From Gemmataceae bacterium (GTDB taxonomy: Bacteria > Planctomycetota > Planctomycetia > Gemmatales > Gemmataceae), in contig JAOAAM010000004.1 in NCBI GenBank assembly GCA_026418875.1, positions 1-16,622 on the forward strand: a stretch of 16,622 nt of DNA, given 5' to 3'. A model generated the notes under the pieces. It had not been told where the DNA came from, searched no databases, and saw only the letters and a list, made by a program, of their open reading frames with translations. Positions 1 to 7,236 of this stretch are shown here, piece after piece. The first letter of the stretch is position 1. Every line of letters starts with the position of its first letter. The position numbers were made by a program, and so were the translations under genes.

Positions 1-355
1 TTCCTAGGATTCGGACGAATTGGACCCGAAAGTTACCGCGAAGCCACGAGGCGGCGAACCAACAAGCGAGGCTCGTCCAGCGGCCGAGGGCGGGGGAGTC
101 GTCGGGGCGGCGGAAGTGGTACAAGCCGCTCTTGGCATCGAACCGGCCGCCTTGGTGCAGGTAGAGCCAGCCGAAGGCGCTGGCGGTCAGGACGTTCCAG
201 CCGGCGTCGAGGACCGTCACTTGGCCGAACGGGTCGTAGGCGTAGCGTTCGACGACCTTGCCCGCATTGTCAAAGAGCGCGGTGGCATTGTAGTTCGCGT
301 CCTGCACGACCCAAAAGCGTTCGTTTAAATGGACTCGGTTGGTCAACGCGGCGGA
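1..355 (-). pseudogene. Rhs repeat-associated core fragment, 5'-truncated, runs off the window
   Basis: The minus frame reads 118 residues with typical Rhs/YD-repeat core features: VVQDANYNATALFD, then VVERYAYDPFGQVTV, then GWLYLHQGGRFDAKSGLYHFR and a final SPALGRW. Intact Rhs proteins run to well over 1,000 residues. Here an in-frame TGA (356-358) lies just upstream of the fragment and no start codon is visible, so only the last part of the conserved core remains. After GRW the usual DPLG-type continuation is missing and the reading frame becomes unfamiliar, either a variable tip or decay. It reaches base 1 without a stop, so the 3' end is unknown. It overlaps the last 13 bases of the small gene downstream of napB. 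I read it as a remnant or an orphan Rhs end. Confidence 0.7.
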
Positions 356-663
356 TCATGGCGACAGCGGATGAGGCGATAACCCAGTGCAACTGCGAAG
401 AGCGTGTCGGTCCACGAGACACCCTCGAAGAGGTACTCGACTTGGATGGCCCGGCAGGAACGAGTCCGCAGGGCGTGAACGGCGGCGGCCAGCTCGGCAG
501 GGTTGTTTTCCGCGGCGTGAGTGGTGGCGGCACCCTTTTGCCGCACCGCCAGGAGAGTTGCGTGATGCTGCCAATCGTTGAGCAATTGCTGCAACTTCGC
601 TTCATCCAGCGAGGCTTCAACCATCGTGGGCCACGGAGGCGCGCCGGTGTGCGACCGTTTCAT
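343..663 (-). CDS. Small unknown protein, translationally coupled to napB
   Basis: This is a 106-residue protein of no family I recognise. Its ATG (661-663) overlaps the napB stop in an ATGA arrangement, which makes it the fourth gene of the napDAB operon and supports translation by coupling. A second in-frame ATG at 624 (MVEASLDEAKLQ) would give 93 residues, but no clear Shine-Dalgarno precedes it. The protein is soluble-looking, without signal peptide or membrane segment. It has a helical, charged first half and a C-terminal part with VEYLFEGVSWTDTLF and GYRLIRCR that could be beta strands. A small accessory protein tied to nitrate reductase is possible but not shown. Its stop lies within the Rhs remnant, so the C-terminus may have been altered by that junction. 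Confidence 0.6.
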   Translation of the reverse strand: MKRSHTGAPPWPTMVEASLDEAKLQQLLNDWQHHATLLAVRQKGAATTHAAENNPAELAAAVHALRTRSCRAIQVEYLFEGVSWTDTLFAVALGYRLIRCRHDPPR

Positions 664-1433
664 GGAGCACCCGATGGTGGGAAGGTATTTTCCCCAGCGG
701 CCGCAACATGGCATTGGGTACACGCACTGAGCCACGGATGCGTCGTGCGGATTCCCGGGCGTGCCACCCAACCATGACAACTCAGGCAATCCTCGCGCAT
801 GAACAGGTGGTGGGGAATCGTTGGGGGGGCACCGGGCGACGACCGTTCGCCGGGGCCGGAGCGAGCCAGACCCGCGAAGAGGTTATCCACGACGCTCACA
901 TCCTTTCCAGCAGCCTGCTCAACGTGGCATTGCAGGCAATTGGAGAATGGGGGATGGCAGATTTTCGTGGCGATTCGTTGGCCTACGTTCAATCCCTGAC
1001 CGTGACATGCCAAGCAGGCGACTGCTGACGACGAGTCGACCCGGTGGGGGATGGTCGGGGGTGCTCCATCGAAGGCGCGGTTTTTGGCTCGATCGGCCAA
1101 GGCCGCCTGTTTCATCTCGTCGGTGCGGATCACCAGATCGAAGATGCCGGGCCGGGATGAGTTCAGCGACTCCAACAGGGAGCGAGGCACGTCCCGCTTC
1201 CAGGGTGCCGCCGGCACATCGGCATAATCGACCGCGGAGTGTGCGGGGCCTTCGGGAGTCTGAGCCGGGCGCGACTGTTTCGGCGGGGGCAACGGCTCTC
1301 GAATGCCCGTGACGAACCCGACCACGCCGAGGGCCATCCCCGTCGTCGCCAAGATGGGGATGAAGCGCCGGAGGCCCGCTGGGATCAAACGGTCGGCGTG
1401 GTGACCGCCAGGTGCCGGATGATTCGCTTCCAT
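660..1433 (-). CDS. napB: NapB-type periplasmic nitrate reductase cytochrome c subunit, duplicated (tetraheme)
   Basis: This is the electron-transfer partner of NapA. Family members are normally diheme and about 150 residues; this one has 257 residues and four CxxCH sites: 140-144 (CLACH), 166-170 (CLQCH), 216-220 (CLSCH) and 238-242 (CTQCH). The two halves repeat the NapB layout. Each has GAPPTIPH (123-130 and 201-208) supplying a likely distal His, then CxxCHG, then another His (H160, H232), then CxQCHV. Residues 24-44 form one hydrophobic segment that could be an uncleaved anchor or a signal peptide, placing the hemes outside the cytoplasmic membrane. It starts 10 bp after the napA stop with GAGGGAACGGAG upstream of the ATG. 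NapB identity is inferred from motif order and operon position; the duplication is seen directly. Confidence 0.88.
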   Translation of the reverse strand: MEANHPAPGGHHADRLIPAGLRRFIPILATTGMALGVVGFVTGIREPLPPPKQSRPAQTPEGPAHSAVDYADVPAAPWKRDVPRSLLESLNSSRPGIFDLVIRTDEMKQAALADRAKNRAFDGAPPTIPHRVDSSSAVACLACHGQGLNVGQRIATKICHPPFSNCLQCHVEQAAGKDVSVVDNLFAGLARSGPGERSSPGAPPTIPHHLFMREDCLSCHGWVARPGIRTTHPWLSACTQCHVAAAGENTFPPSGAP

Positions 1434-1443
1434 CTCCGTTCCC

Positions 1444-3873
1444 TCACGCCGTCACCTTCACCACTTTGGCCGCGCACTTCTTGTAGTCCGGCTCTTTGCT
1501 AAACGGGCAATGGGCGTCCAGCGTCAGCCGGTTGATCAGTCGATTTTCATCGAAGAACGGCACGAACAAATGTCCCCGGGGACAACGTCCCCGGCCGTCG
1601 ATCCATGCGGGCAACTCCAGTGCCCCGCGACGGGTCTGCACCCGCACCAACTCGCCATTGCGGATGCCCAACTCCGCCGCGTCTTCGCTGTTCATCTCGA
1701 TGTAACCCGAGGGCATGGCCCGCTTCAACACCGCCACCCGGCCGGTCATCGTGGCCGTGTGCCAATGTTCCAGTACCCGGCCCGTATCGAGCCAGAACGG
1801 ATATTCCGCGTCTGGTATCTCTGGCGGAGGAACATACGGCCGAAACCAGATCACCGCTCGGTCATCTTTGCCTACCGAATGATAAAATTGGACTCCCTTG
1901 CCCGAACTCACGTATGGGTCCAACCCCTCAATGAAGCGATACCGAGTCTCTTTCCAACTACCATCGGGCTGCTGCACCACTGGCCACCGCAATCCACGGG
2001 ACTTGACGAGTTCAGAGTATGGTGCGACGTCCTTATGTTTGATCTTGGTGAACGGCCGATATTCCTCATACAACCTTTCGTCCACGTTGATTCGACCATA
2101 GTATTGGTCCCATTTCCAAATCTCAACTTCTTTCCCATGATCGTCGGTCATGTGGAAGAGGAATTTGCCATCTTTGTCTTTCATGCCCGGATAGCCCAAA
2201 TCGTAGAGCCTTCGGGCCACGGCGATGATCTGCCAGCAATCGTCGCGGGCCTCGCCGGGTGGATTCACCATCCTGAACCATTGTTGGGTACGGCGTTCGG
2301 AGTTGCCGAAAATCCCATTCTTCTCCACCCACATTGCCGAAGGCAGGATCAGGTCGGCCAGGCGGGTCGTCGTGGTCGGATAGACATCGGAAACGATGAG
2401 GAATTTTTCGGGTAGGCGTTGTTTGGCCTCGAAGAGTTTGTTCGCGTTGGGCAGCGATTGACCCGGATTGGTGACTTGCACCCACAGGGTTTGAATGTCG
2501 CCCCCCTGCTCGCTGGGAGTGCAGAATTTTTCCCACATGAGCACGGTGTGGTAGCCCGGCTTGCGATTGATTCGGCCGGCAGGGAGGTTCCACATTTTTT
2601 CCGCCAACTCCGCGTGTTCTGGGTTGTCGACGCGCAGATCGCCCGGCAAGGCATGGGCTAACGTGCCGACCTCCCGCACCGTACCGCAAGCCGATGGCTG
2701 TCCCGTGAGAGACTGCGGACCATCACCAGGCCGGCCCCAATGTCCGCTGAGTAAATGGATGGCATGAAGCAAGTTATTCATCGCCGTCCCTTGCGTGTGT
2801 TGGTTCACTCCCATGCACCAGACACTGCATATCTTTTTCGAGCGGTCGATGAACAAGCGGCCCAACAGCCGGAGTTGTTCCACAGACAGCCCGGACATTT
2901 GCGCGACTGCCTCGGGAGTGTAGGTTGAGATGAGTTGCTTGTACTCGTCGAAGCTGCATGGCTCACCGAGCAGCGTCTGCGGGTCGTCCGGTTTCTTCCA
3001 CGGTTTGCGGAAGACACAATGCCGTTCGACGAACTCGCGGGCGACCGCTCCGGCCTCGATCACCTGGTAGGCAATGCAATTTGCAATCGCCAAGTCGGTA
3101 TGCGGCTGGAAAATCATCACATGGTCGGCCCGCTCGCTACTCCGTGTCCAGCGCGTGGCAATGTCGATCAATGTAATCGCATCGCCTCTCAGTTTTCGGT
3201 CGATGAAGCGACTGAACAGGACGGGGTGCATTTCGGCGAAGTTATTACCCCACAGAATTAGGACGTCGCAATAGTCGAGGTCGTCATAACAGTTATACGG
3301 TTCATCGACGCCATAGGTGCTGATATAGCCGACGACCGCCGATGCCATACACAGGCGGGCATTGGGATCGATGTGATTATTGGACAATCCAGCCTTGATG
3401 AACTTGTTGGCGGCGTAGCCTTCAGCGACAGTCCATTGCCCGGAACCGTAGAAGGCAAACTTGTCGGGGGCGGCGAGGATGCGCTGGGCGATGACGTCGA
3501 TGGCTTCGTCCCAGGTGATGGGAACCAGTTTGCCGTCGCGGCGAAGCAGAGGGGTGGTCAGGCGATCTTTGCCATAGAGGATATGGCCGACGTGATAGCC
3601 CTTCACACAAAGTAAGCCTTTATTGACCTCGGCCTGTCGGTCGCCGGAGACCGCCACGACTTTGCCGTGGGCAACGCCGACTTGAACGTGACAGCCGGTG
3701 CCGCAAAACCGACACGGGGCCTTGTCCCAGGTCACGCCAGGGACGATGGGGAGTTCGGTCCCGCCGGGTGGGGTCGGTCCATGTGCTGCGACTCGCGCTG
3801 CCAAGGCCGACGCCGCCGCCGACAGGGCCGTGGTTCGCAAAAAATCACGACGGTCCGGTTCAGGCAGGTTCAT
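1444..3873 (-). CDS. napA: Periplasmic nitrate reductase catalytic subunit NapA
   Basis: This is an 809-residue molybdopterin (bis-MGD) oxidoreductase reducing nitrate to nitrite on the periplasmic side. The N-terminus has a Tat signal (RRDFLR at 8-13, then an Ala-rich h-region). The [4Fe-4S] site is C54, C57, C61 and C89. The likely Mo-ligating cysteine is C175 in NARLCMASAV. The C-terminus ends in the NapA-like DAHCPFSKEPDYKKCA. I chose the ATG at 3873 over an upstream in-frame codon at 3906 because it sits just before the twin-arginine motif and follows GAGGGAG at about 9 nt. It overlaps napD by 14 bp and is followed by napB. Length and motifs fit NapA; an assimilatory Nas enzyme is less likely given the Tat signal and the NapD and NapB neighbours. 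Confidence 0.96.
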   Translation of the reverse strand: MNLPEPDRRDFLRTTALSAAASALAARVAAHGPTPPGGTELPIVPGVTWDKAPCRFCGTGCHVQVGVAHGKVVAVSGDRQAEVNKGLLCVKGYHVGHILYGKDRLTTPLLRRDGKLVPITWDEAIDVIAQRILAAPDKFAFYGSGQWTVAEGYAANKFIKAGLSNNHIDPNARLCMASAVVGYISTYGVDEPYNCYDDLDYCDVLILWGNNFAEMHPVLFSRFIDRKLRGDAITLIDIATRWTRSSERADHVMIFQPHTDLAIANCIAYQVIEAGAVAREFVERHCVFRKPWKKPDDPQTLLGEPCSFDEYKQLISTYTPEAVAQMSGLSVEQLRLLGRLFIDRSKKICSVWCMGVNQHTQGTAMNNLLHAIHLLSGHWGRPGDGPQSLTGQPSACGTVREVGTLAHALPGDLRVDNPEHAELAEKMWNLPAGRINRKPGYHTVLMWEKFCTPSEQGGDIQTLWVQVTNPGQSLPNANKLFEAKQRLPEKFLIVSDVYPTTTTRLADLILPSAMWVEKNGIFGNSERRTQQWFRMVNPPGEARDDCWQIIAVARRLYDLGYPGMKDKDGKFLFHMTDDHGKEVEIWKWDQYYGRINVDERLYEEYRPFTKIKHKDVAPYSELVKSRGLRWPVVQQPDGSWKETRYRFIEGLDPYVSSGKGVQFYHSVGKDDRAVIWFRPYVPPPEIPDAEYPFWLDTGRVLEHWHTATMTGRVAVLKRAMPSGYIEMNSEDAAELGIRNGELVRVQTRRGALELPAWIDGRGRCPRGHLFVPFFDENRLINRLTLDAHCPFSKEPDYKKCAAKVVKVTA

Positions 3874-4120
3874 GGTGCCGATCTCCCTCGTCGTCCCAGT
3901 GGACAAAAACGACTTCCACGTCTCCCACGCCGGGAAGCCCTTGCATCCAGCGATGCCAGCGTTCGGATTCTTCCGGACCCGACGTTTGCAGGGCGGCCGT
4001 CAGCCAGGATCCTTGGCGATCGCCCAAGGTCAACACGGGGCAGGCACGCAACTGCGCAAGGGCCTGTTCCACGGCCGAGGCATCTCCGGAAAGACTCAAC
4101 AACAAGCCGCTCGTCATCAT
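3860..4120 (-). CDS. napD: NapD-like Tat proofreading chaperone for NapA
   Basis: This is a small cytoplasmic protein of 86 residues from the ATG at 4120, or 85 from the adjacent ATG at 4117. An upstream TTG at 4156 would give 98. NapD binds the NapA twin-arginine signal peptide and delays export until cofactors are inserted. The sequence has the NapD ferredoxin-like pattern: an N-terminal SGLLLSLSGD strand, a helix with alternating Ala/Leu, a central strand around the WLTAALQT segment, then EESERWHRWMQGLPGVGDVEVVF, matching the family's helix-LPGV-V-strand ending. It is first in the minus operon and its end overlaps the napA start, as expected for a dedicated chaperone. The choice of start is uncertain because only G-rich sequence precedes the paired ATGs. 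Confidence 0.82.
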   Translation of the reverse strand: MMTSGLLLSLSGDASAVEQALAQLRACPVLTLGDRQGSWLTAALQTSGPEESERWHRWMQGLPGVGDVEVVFVHWDDEGDRHHEPA

Positions 4121-4174
4121 CGCCCCGCCCCGGGAATCACTTTTCGATGATTGCAAACGAAACTGCCCCGGCTT

Positions 4175-4207
4175 GGCACGCCGTTCCTATGACGCAGCCC
4201 GCGTGCC
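4175..4207. promoter_or_regulatory. Inverted repeat in the divergent nap promoter region
   Basis: Perfect 7-bp arms, GGCACGC (4175-4181) and GCGTGCC (4201-4207), are separated by 19 bp. They lie between napD (minus) and the tetraheme cytochrome gene (plus), the only shared control region of the two half-operons. It could be an operator with half-sites about 2.5 helical turns apart, or a stem in the plus leader. No regulator can be named from it. Confidence 0.35.
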
Positions 4208-4229
4208 TAACTGGGGTGAGAAAACGACA

Positions 4230-4919
4230 ATGTCCCAGCCCAGAGTGAATCGAACCGCTTCGAACCCGGGAGAATCCGGGCTTTTCTGCCGTTGGGTGGG
4301 TCGAGGACCTCGGCGTGGGCTGACCGGCTGGTGTGCGGGCATGGTCATCATCTGTTTTGGCTGCGACCCAGTTCCGCACAGCGACGCGGCTGCCGACCCG
4401 CCAAGCGCGAGCCGCCCCGCGAGAACACGCATCGGCGAGATTCGCATTCGCGCTCCGCAAGATTCTCCCCGAGTCGCCACTTCCCTGCGTGACGAGAAGG
4501 GCCAACCCGTGAGCGTGGCTTGCGCCAATTGCCACTCGACGCGGCCGCCGAATCCTGCTCATCGCCTGGGCTTGCCCCTGACCGAGTTCCATCAGCACGT
4601 CTCCGGAAATCATGGTGAATTGTCCTGCGCGGCGTGCCACAACCCCGATGATGGTTACGAAACACTCCGCCGAGCCGACGGGACCACCCTGTCTCATGCT
4701 GATGTCATCTCGCTGTGCGCCCAATGTCATGGACCACAGTACCGGGATTATTTACACGGGGCCCACGGCGGGATGACCGGCTACTGGGATTTGAGCCGTG
4801 GGCACCGAGAACGAAACAACTGCACCGACTGTCACGCGCCGCATTCGCCCAAATATCCGATCCTGATGCCGGCACCCGGACCCAATGACCGAATCCCACT
4901 TCGGAGGGGCCATGACTGA
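4230..4919 (+). CDS. Tetraheme periplasmic cytochrome c, probable electron carrier of the Nap locus
   Basis: This is a 229-residue protein with four CxxCH sites: CANCH (98-102), CAACH (133-137), CAQCH (163-167) and CTDCH (198-202). Many extra histidines (around 111-128, 156, 176-179, 192) could act as second axial ligands. The N-terminus has basic residues followed by a short hydrophobic stretch ending in FGC (C45), which resembles a lipoprotein signal, so it may be lipid-anchored on the periplasmic side. I chose the ATG at 4230 because GGGGTGAG precedes it; the open frame further upstream is antisense to napD. Its end overlaps the next gene by 8 bp. Beside NrfC- and NrfD-like genes, its likely job resembles NrfB or DsrJ: taking electrons from the ferredoxin subunit and passing them towards NapB/NapA. 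The partners are inferred. Confidence 0.88.
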   Translation: MSQPRVNRTASNPGESGLFCRWVGRGPRRGLTGWCAGMVIICFGCDPVPHSDAAADPPSASRPARTRIGEIRIRAPQDSPRVATSLRDEKGQPVSVACANCHSTRPPNPAHRLGLPLTEFHQHVSGNHGELSCAACHNPDDGYETLRRADGTTLSHADVISLCAQCHGPQYRDYLHGAHGGMTGYWDLSRGHRERNNCTDCHAPHSPKYPILMPAPGPNDRIPLRRGHD

Positions 4920-5847
4920 GCGACGTGCCATCGAACTGCCGGTGATCGGCGAAGTGACCCGGCGGACAGCGATCAAAGCCGGGGCCACGACCCTGGGGTT
5001 GGCCGCCTGGGCGACAGCGATTCAACCGTTGTTCGAGTGGGCCAGCGAGCAAAGCGTCGATGAATTCTTGCAAAAACATTACCGGGAATTGTCACCGGGC
5101 GAGTTGCAAGCCGTCCTGAATCGCCTGACAGACGAAGCGAGGCGGGAAACGGGCCGCCCAGTCGTCATCCGCGACCATCAACCAATTCCCGGTGTTGTCT
5201 TTGCCTACGCCCTGAACCTCAGCATTTGTATCGGCTGCCGCCGCTGTGCCGAGGCATGTCACAGAGAAAATAATCACGATCGAGCAACGCATCAAAGTTA
5301 CATTCGGGTCTTCGAGATGCAGAAGGGCGGGATCGATTTTGAATGCGGCAATGCCGGCTATCATCACCCTGTCCCAGCGAAAGACAAGTATTACATGCCG
5401 GTGCAATGCCAGCAATGCGAGAATCCGCCGTGTGTCAAGGCTTGCCCCATCGAGGCGACCTGGCAGGAGGAGGATGGCATCGTCGTGGTCGATTACAATT
5501 GGTGCATCGGCTGCCGGTACTGCGAGGCGGCATGCCCCTATCATGCCCGACGTTTCAACTGGGAGAAGCCGCAGATTCCCGCAGAAGAAGTCAACATCCA
5601 GCAGAGCTATCTTTCGAATCGCATCCGCCCGCAGGGCGTGATGGAGAAATGCCACTTCTGCCTGCACCGCACCCGAGAAGGCCGGCTACCGGCTTGCCTG
5701 GAGGCCTGCCCCACCGGTGCACGGGTGTTCGGCAATGTCTTGGATCCCCACAGCGAGATTCGCTGGGTGCTGGAAAATAAGCGGGTCTTCGTGCTGAAGG
5801 AGGAATTAGGAACCAAGCCGCGATTTTATTACTTTTTCGATAAATAG
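4912..5847 (+). CDS. NrfC/DsrO-type [4Fe-4S] ferredoxin subunit
   Basis: This is a 311-residue iron-sulfur protein with four cysteine quartets of the DmsB/PsrB/NrfC family: C106-C109-C112-C116, C166-C169-C174-C178, C198-C201-C204-C208 and C247-C250-C262-C266, predicting four [4Fe-4S] clusters. Residues 16-40 (TRRTAIKAG, then a hydrophobic stretch) look like a Tat signal, so the protein is probably exported or membrane-associated on the outer face. I chose the ATG at 4912 over 4885 because GGAGG lies just upstream and it gives the normal overlap with the cytochrome gene. It should receive electrons from the NrfD-like membrane subunit encoded next and pass them to the tetraheme cytochrome. There is no molybdenum-enzyme gene on this strand; the catalytic partner is presumably NapA. 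Confidence 0.92.
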   Translation: MTERRAIELPVIGEVTRRTAIKAGATTLGLAAWATAIQPLFEWASEQSVDEFLQKHYRELSPGELQAVLNRLTDEARRETGRPVVIRDHQPIPGVVFAYALNLSICIGCRRCAEACHRENNHDRATHQSYIRVFEMQKGGIDFECGNAGYHHPVPAKDKYYMPVQCQQCENPPCVKACPIEATWQEEDGIVVVDYNWCIGCRYCEAACPYHARRFNWEKPQIPAEEVNIQQSYLSNRIRPQGVMEKCHFCLHRTREGRLPACLEACPTGARVFGNVLDPHSEIRWVLENKRVFVLKEELGTKPRFYYFFDK

Positions 5848-5919
5848 TTTTCGACTTTTCGCGAGAATTTTTCGATTGCCCGCGAGGAAAGATTGCGAGT
5901 TTCCGACGAGAGACGGATC

Positions 5920-7158
5920 ATGGCGATGACGGGTGTGACCAACTATCTCCGCTTCCTCCGGCAAGCGGTGCACGTGGCCACGGAGGGCGGCTGGCTTTTC
6001 TATGCCTGGATGTTCGTCCTTACGGCGATCAGCTTGGTCGGTGCCAATGCCTGGGCAGTGCAGGTGCGCGATGGCATGATCCGAACCCACATGACCGACC
6101 ATGTCAGTTGGGGTCTATACATTGCCAACTTCACCTTTTGTGTTGGCTTGGCGGCAGGCGGCGTCATGATGGTCATTCCCGCCTATCTCTACCGCGATGA
6201 AGAAATGCACGACGTGGTGATTATCGGCGAGATTGTCGCCATCGCCGCCATCGTCATGTGCACGCTCAGCGTGATTGTAGACCTCGGCCGACCCGACCGT
6301 CTTTGGCACATGATCCCCGGGCTGGGAAAGTTCAATTGGCCGATCTCCATGTTGACATGGGATATGATCGTCCTGAATGTTTATCTGCTGATCAATCTGC
6401 ATGTCGTCGGGTATCTCCTCTACACTCGCTTCCAAGGACGCATGCCGAATCCCGTCTGGTATGTTCCGTTCGTGTTTATCTCGATTTTCTGGGCGATTAG
6501 TATCCACACAGTGACGGCGTTTTTGTACTGCGGCTTGGGGGGTCGGCCGTTTTGGAACACGGCGCTGCTGGCCCCGCGGTTCTTGGCATCCGCATTCGTG
6601 TCCGGCCCGGCCTTCATCCTGTTCGTAATGCGTGTGGTCCGGGTCGGGTCCGACCTGCCCATGCACCCCGGACCGGCTCGCCTCCTCGTGCAGATCATCC
6701 GCGTGGCGTCGGTCGTCAATCTGTTGATGCTTGCCTCGGAATTATTCACCATCTTTTACACAGGTTCCGGCCACGCTGCCGCGGCCCGCTATCTCTATTT
6801 CGGCGAAGATGGGCACGATGCTTTGGTTCCGTGGATCTGGTCGGCCATCGTCATGAACTTGGTGGGCACGGTCTTGTTCTTCACGCCGGCGGCACTGCAA
6901 CGCGGCACTACCCGGGTCGTGGCCTGCCTGCTCGTCTTGGTGGGTATCTGGATCGAGAAAGGCATGGGGCTGATCGTTCCCGGCTTCGTCCCTTCCACGC
7001 TGCATGAAGTCGTCGAATACGTCCCCAGCCTCACCGAGTGGAAAATCACCGCCGGAATCTGGGCATTCGGCCTGCTCATCCTCACCGTGATGTTGAAAGT
7101 CACCATCGCGGTGTTCACCAAGGAAATGAAATTAGCACCGCGGACCGTCGCCGATTGA
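5920..7158 (+). CDS. NrfD/DsrP-type polytopic membrane subunit (quinol-interacting)
   Basis: This is a 412-residue integral membrane protein with about ten hydrophobic segments, near residues 25-45, 63-90, 98-120, 148-168, 182-202, 214-238, 262-280, 304-324, 332-348 and 374-398. Motifs typical of NrfD-like proteins, especially the DsrP/HybB-like branch, include DLGRPDRLWHM after the third helix and IEKGMGLIVPGF near 345-356. Such subunits exchange electrons between menaquinol or quinol and a ferredoxin partner without heme. Start codons at 5920 and 5926 are close alternatives, and a TTG at 5893 is also open; 5920 is chosen. It follows the ferredoxin gene after 72 bp of AT-rich sequence and completes a cytochrome-ferredoxin-NrfD module. 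The link to nitrate reduction rests on gene order. The DsrP-like subclass is moderate confidence. Confidence 0.9.
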   Translation: MAMTGVTNYLRFLRQAVHVATEGGWLFYAWMFVLTAISLVGANAWAVQVRDGMIRTHMTDHVSWGLYIANFTFCVGLAAGGVMMVIPAYLYRDEEMHDVVIIGEIVAIAAIVMCTLSVIVDLGRPDRLWHMIPGLGKFNWPISMLTWDMIVLNVYLLINLHVVGYLLYTRFQGRMPNPVWYVPFVFISIFWAISIHTVTAFLYCGLGGRPFWNTALLAPRFLASAFVSGPAFILFVMRVVRVGSDLPMHPGPARLLVQIIRVASVVNLLMLASELFTIFYTGSGHAAAARYLYFGEDGHDALVPWIWSAIVMNLVGTVLFFTPAALQRGTTRVVACLLVLVGIWIEKGMGLIVPGFVPSTLHEVVEYVPSLTEWKITAGIWAFGLLILTVMLKVTIAVFTKEMKLAPRTVAD

Positions 7159-7186
7159 CCTAAGATAGTCGGCTGGTGGAGTGGGC

Positions 7187-7215
7187 GCGGCTCGCTGAAG
7201 CGAGACGACGGCCGC
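7187..7215. repeat. Nested inverted repeat between the NrfD-like and GH140-like genes
   Basis: An inner palindrome CTCGCT-GA-AGCGAG (7191-7204) is flanked by outer arms GCGG and CCGC. No T-tract follows, so it is not a standard intrinsic terminator. It may act as a Rho-dependent or attenuating stem between two unrelated genes, or have no role. Confidence 0.25.
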
Positions 7216-7236
7216 TCTCTCTGGGGAGACCATGCC

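Noticed and set aside
1510..2415. 301-codon open frame on the plus strand
   Set aside because: It is antisense to napA, whose identity is secure.
4142..4162. Imperfect palindrome TTTCG...CGAAA near napD, considered as an FNR-type site
   Set aside because: The arms are only 5 bp with an 11-bp spacer and do not match TTGAT-N4-ATCAA.
4173..4190. Possible sigma54 promoter upstream of the tetraheme cytochrome (TTGGCACG-CCGT-TCCTA)
   Set aside because: The -24 element is perfect but the essential GC of the -12 element is absent (CT instead), so it does not qualify without a mapped start.
3768..4229. Plus-strand extension of the cytochrome reading frame, 154 codons upstream of the chosen ATG
   Set aside because: It lies antisense to napD and the napA start, shows no protein features, and a good ribosome binding site and signal-like segment favour the start at 4230.
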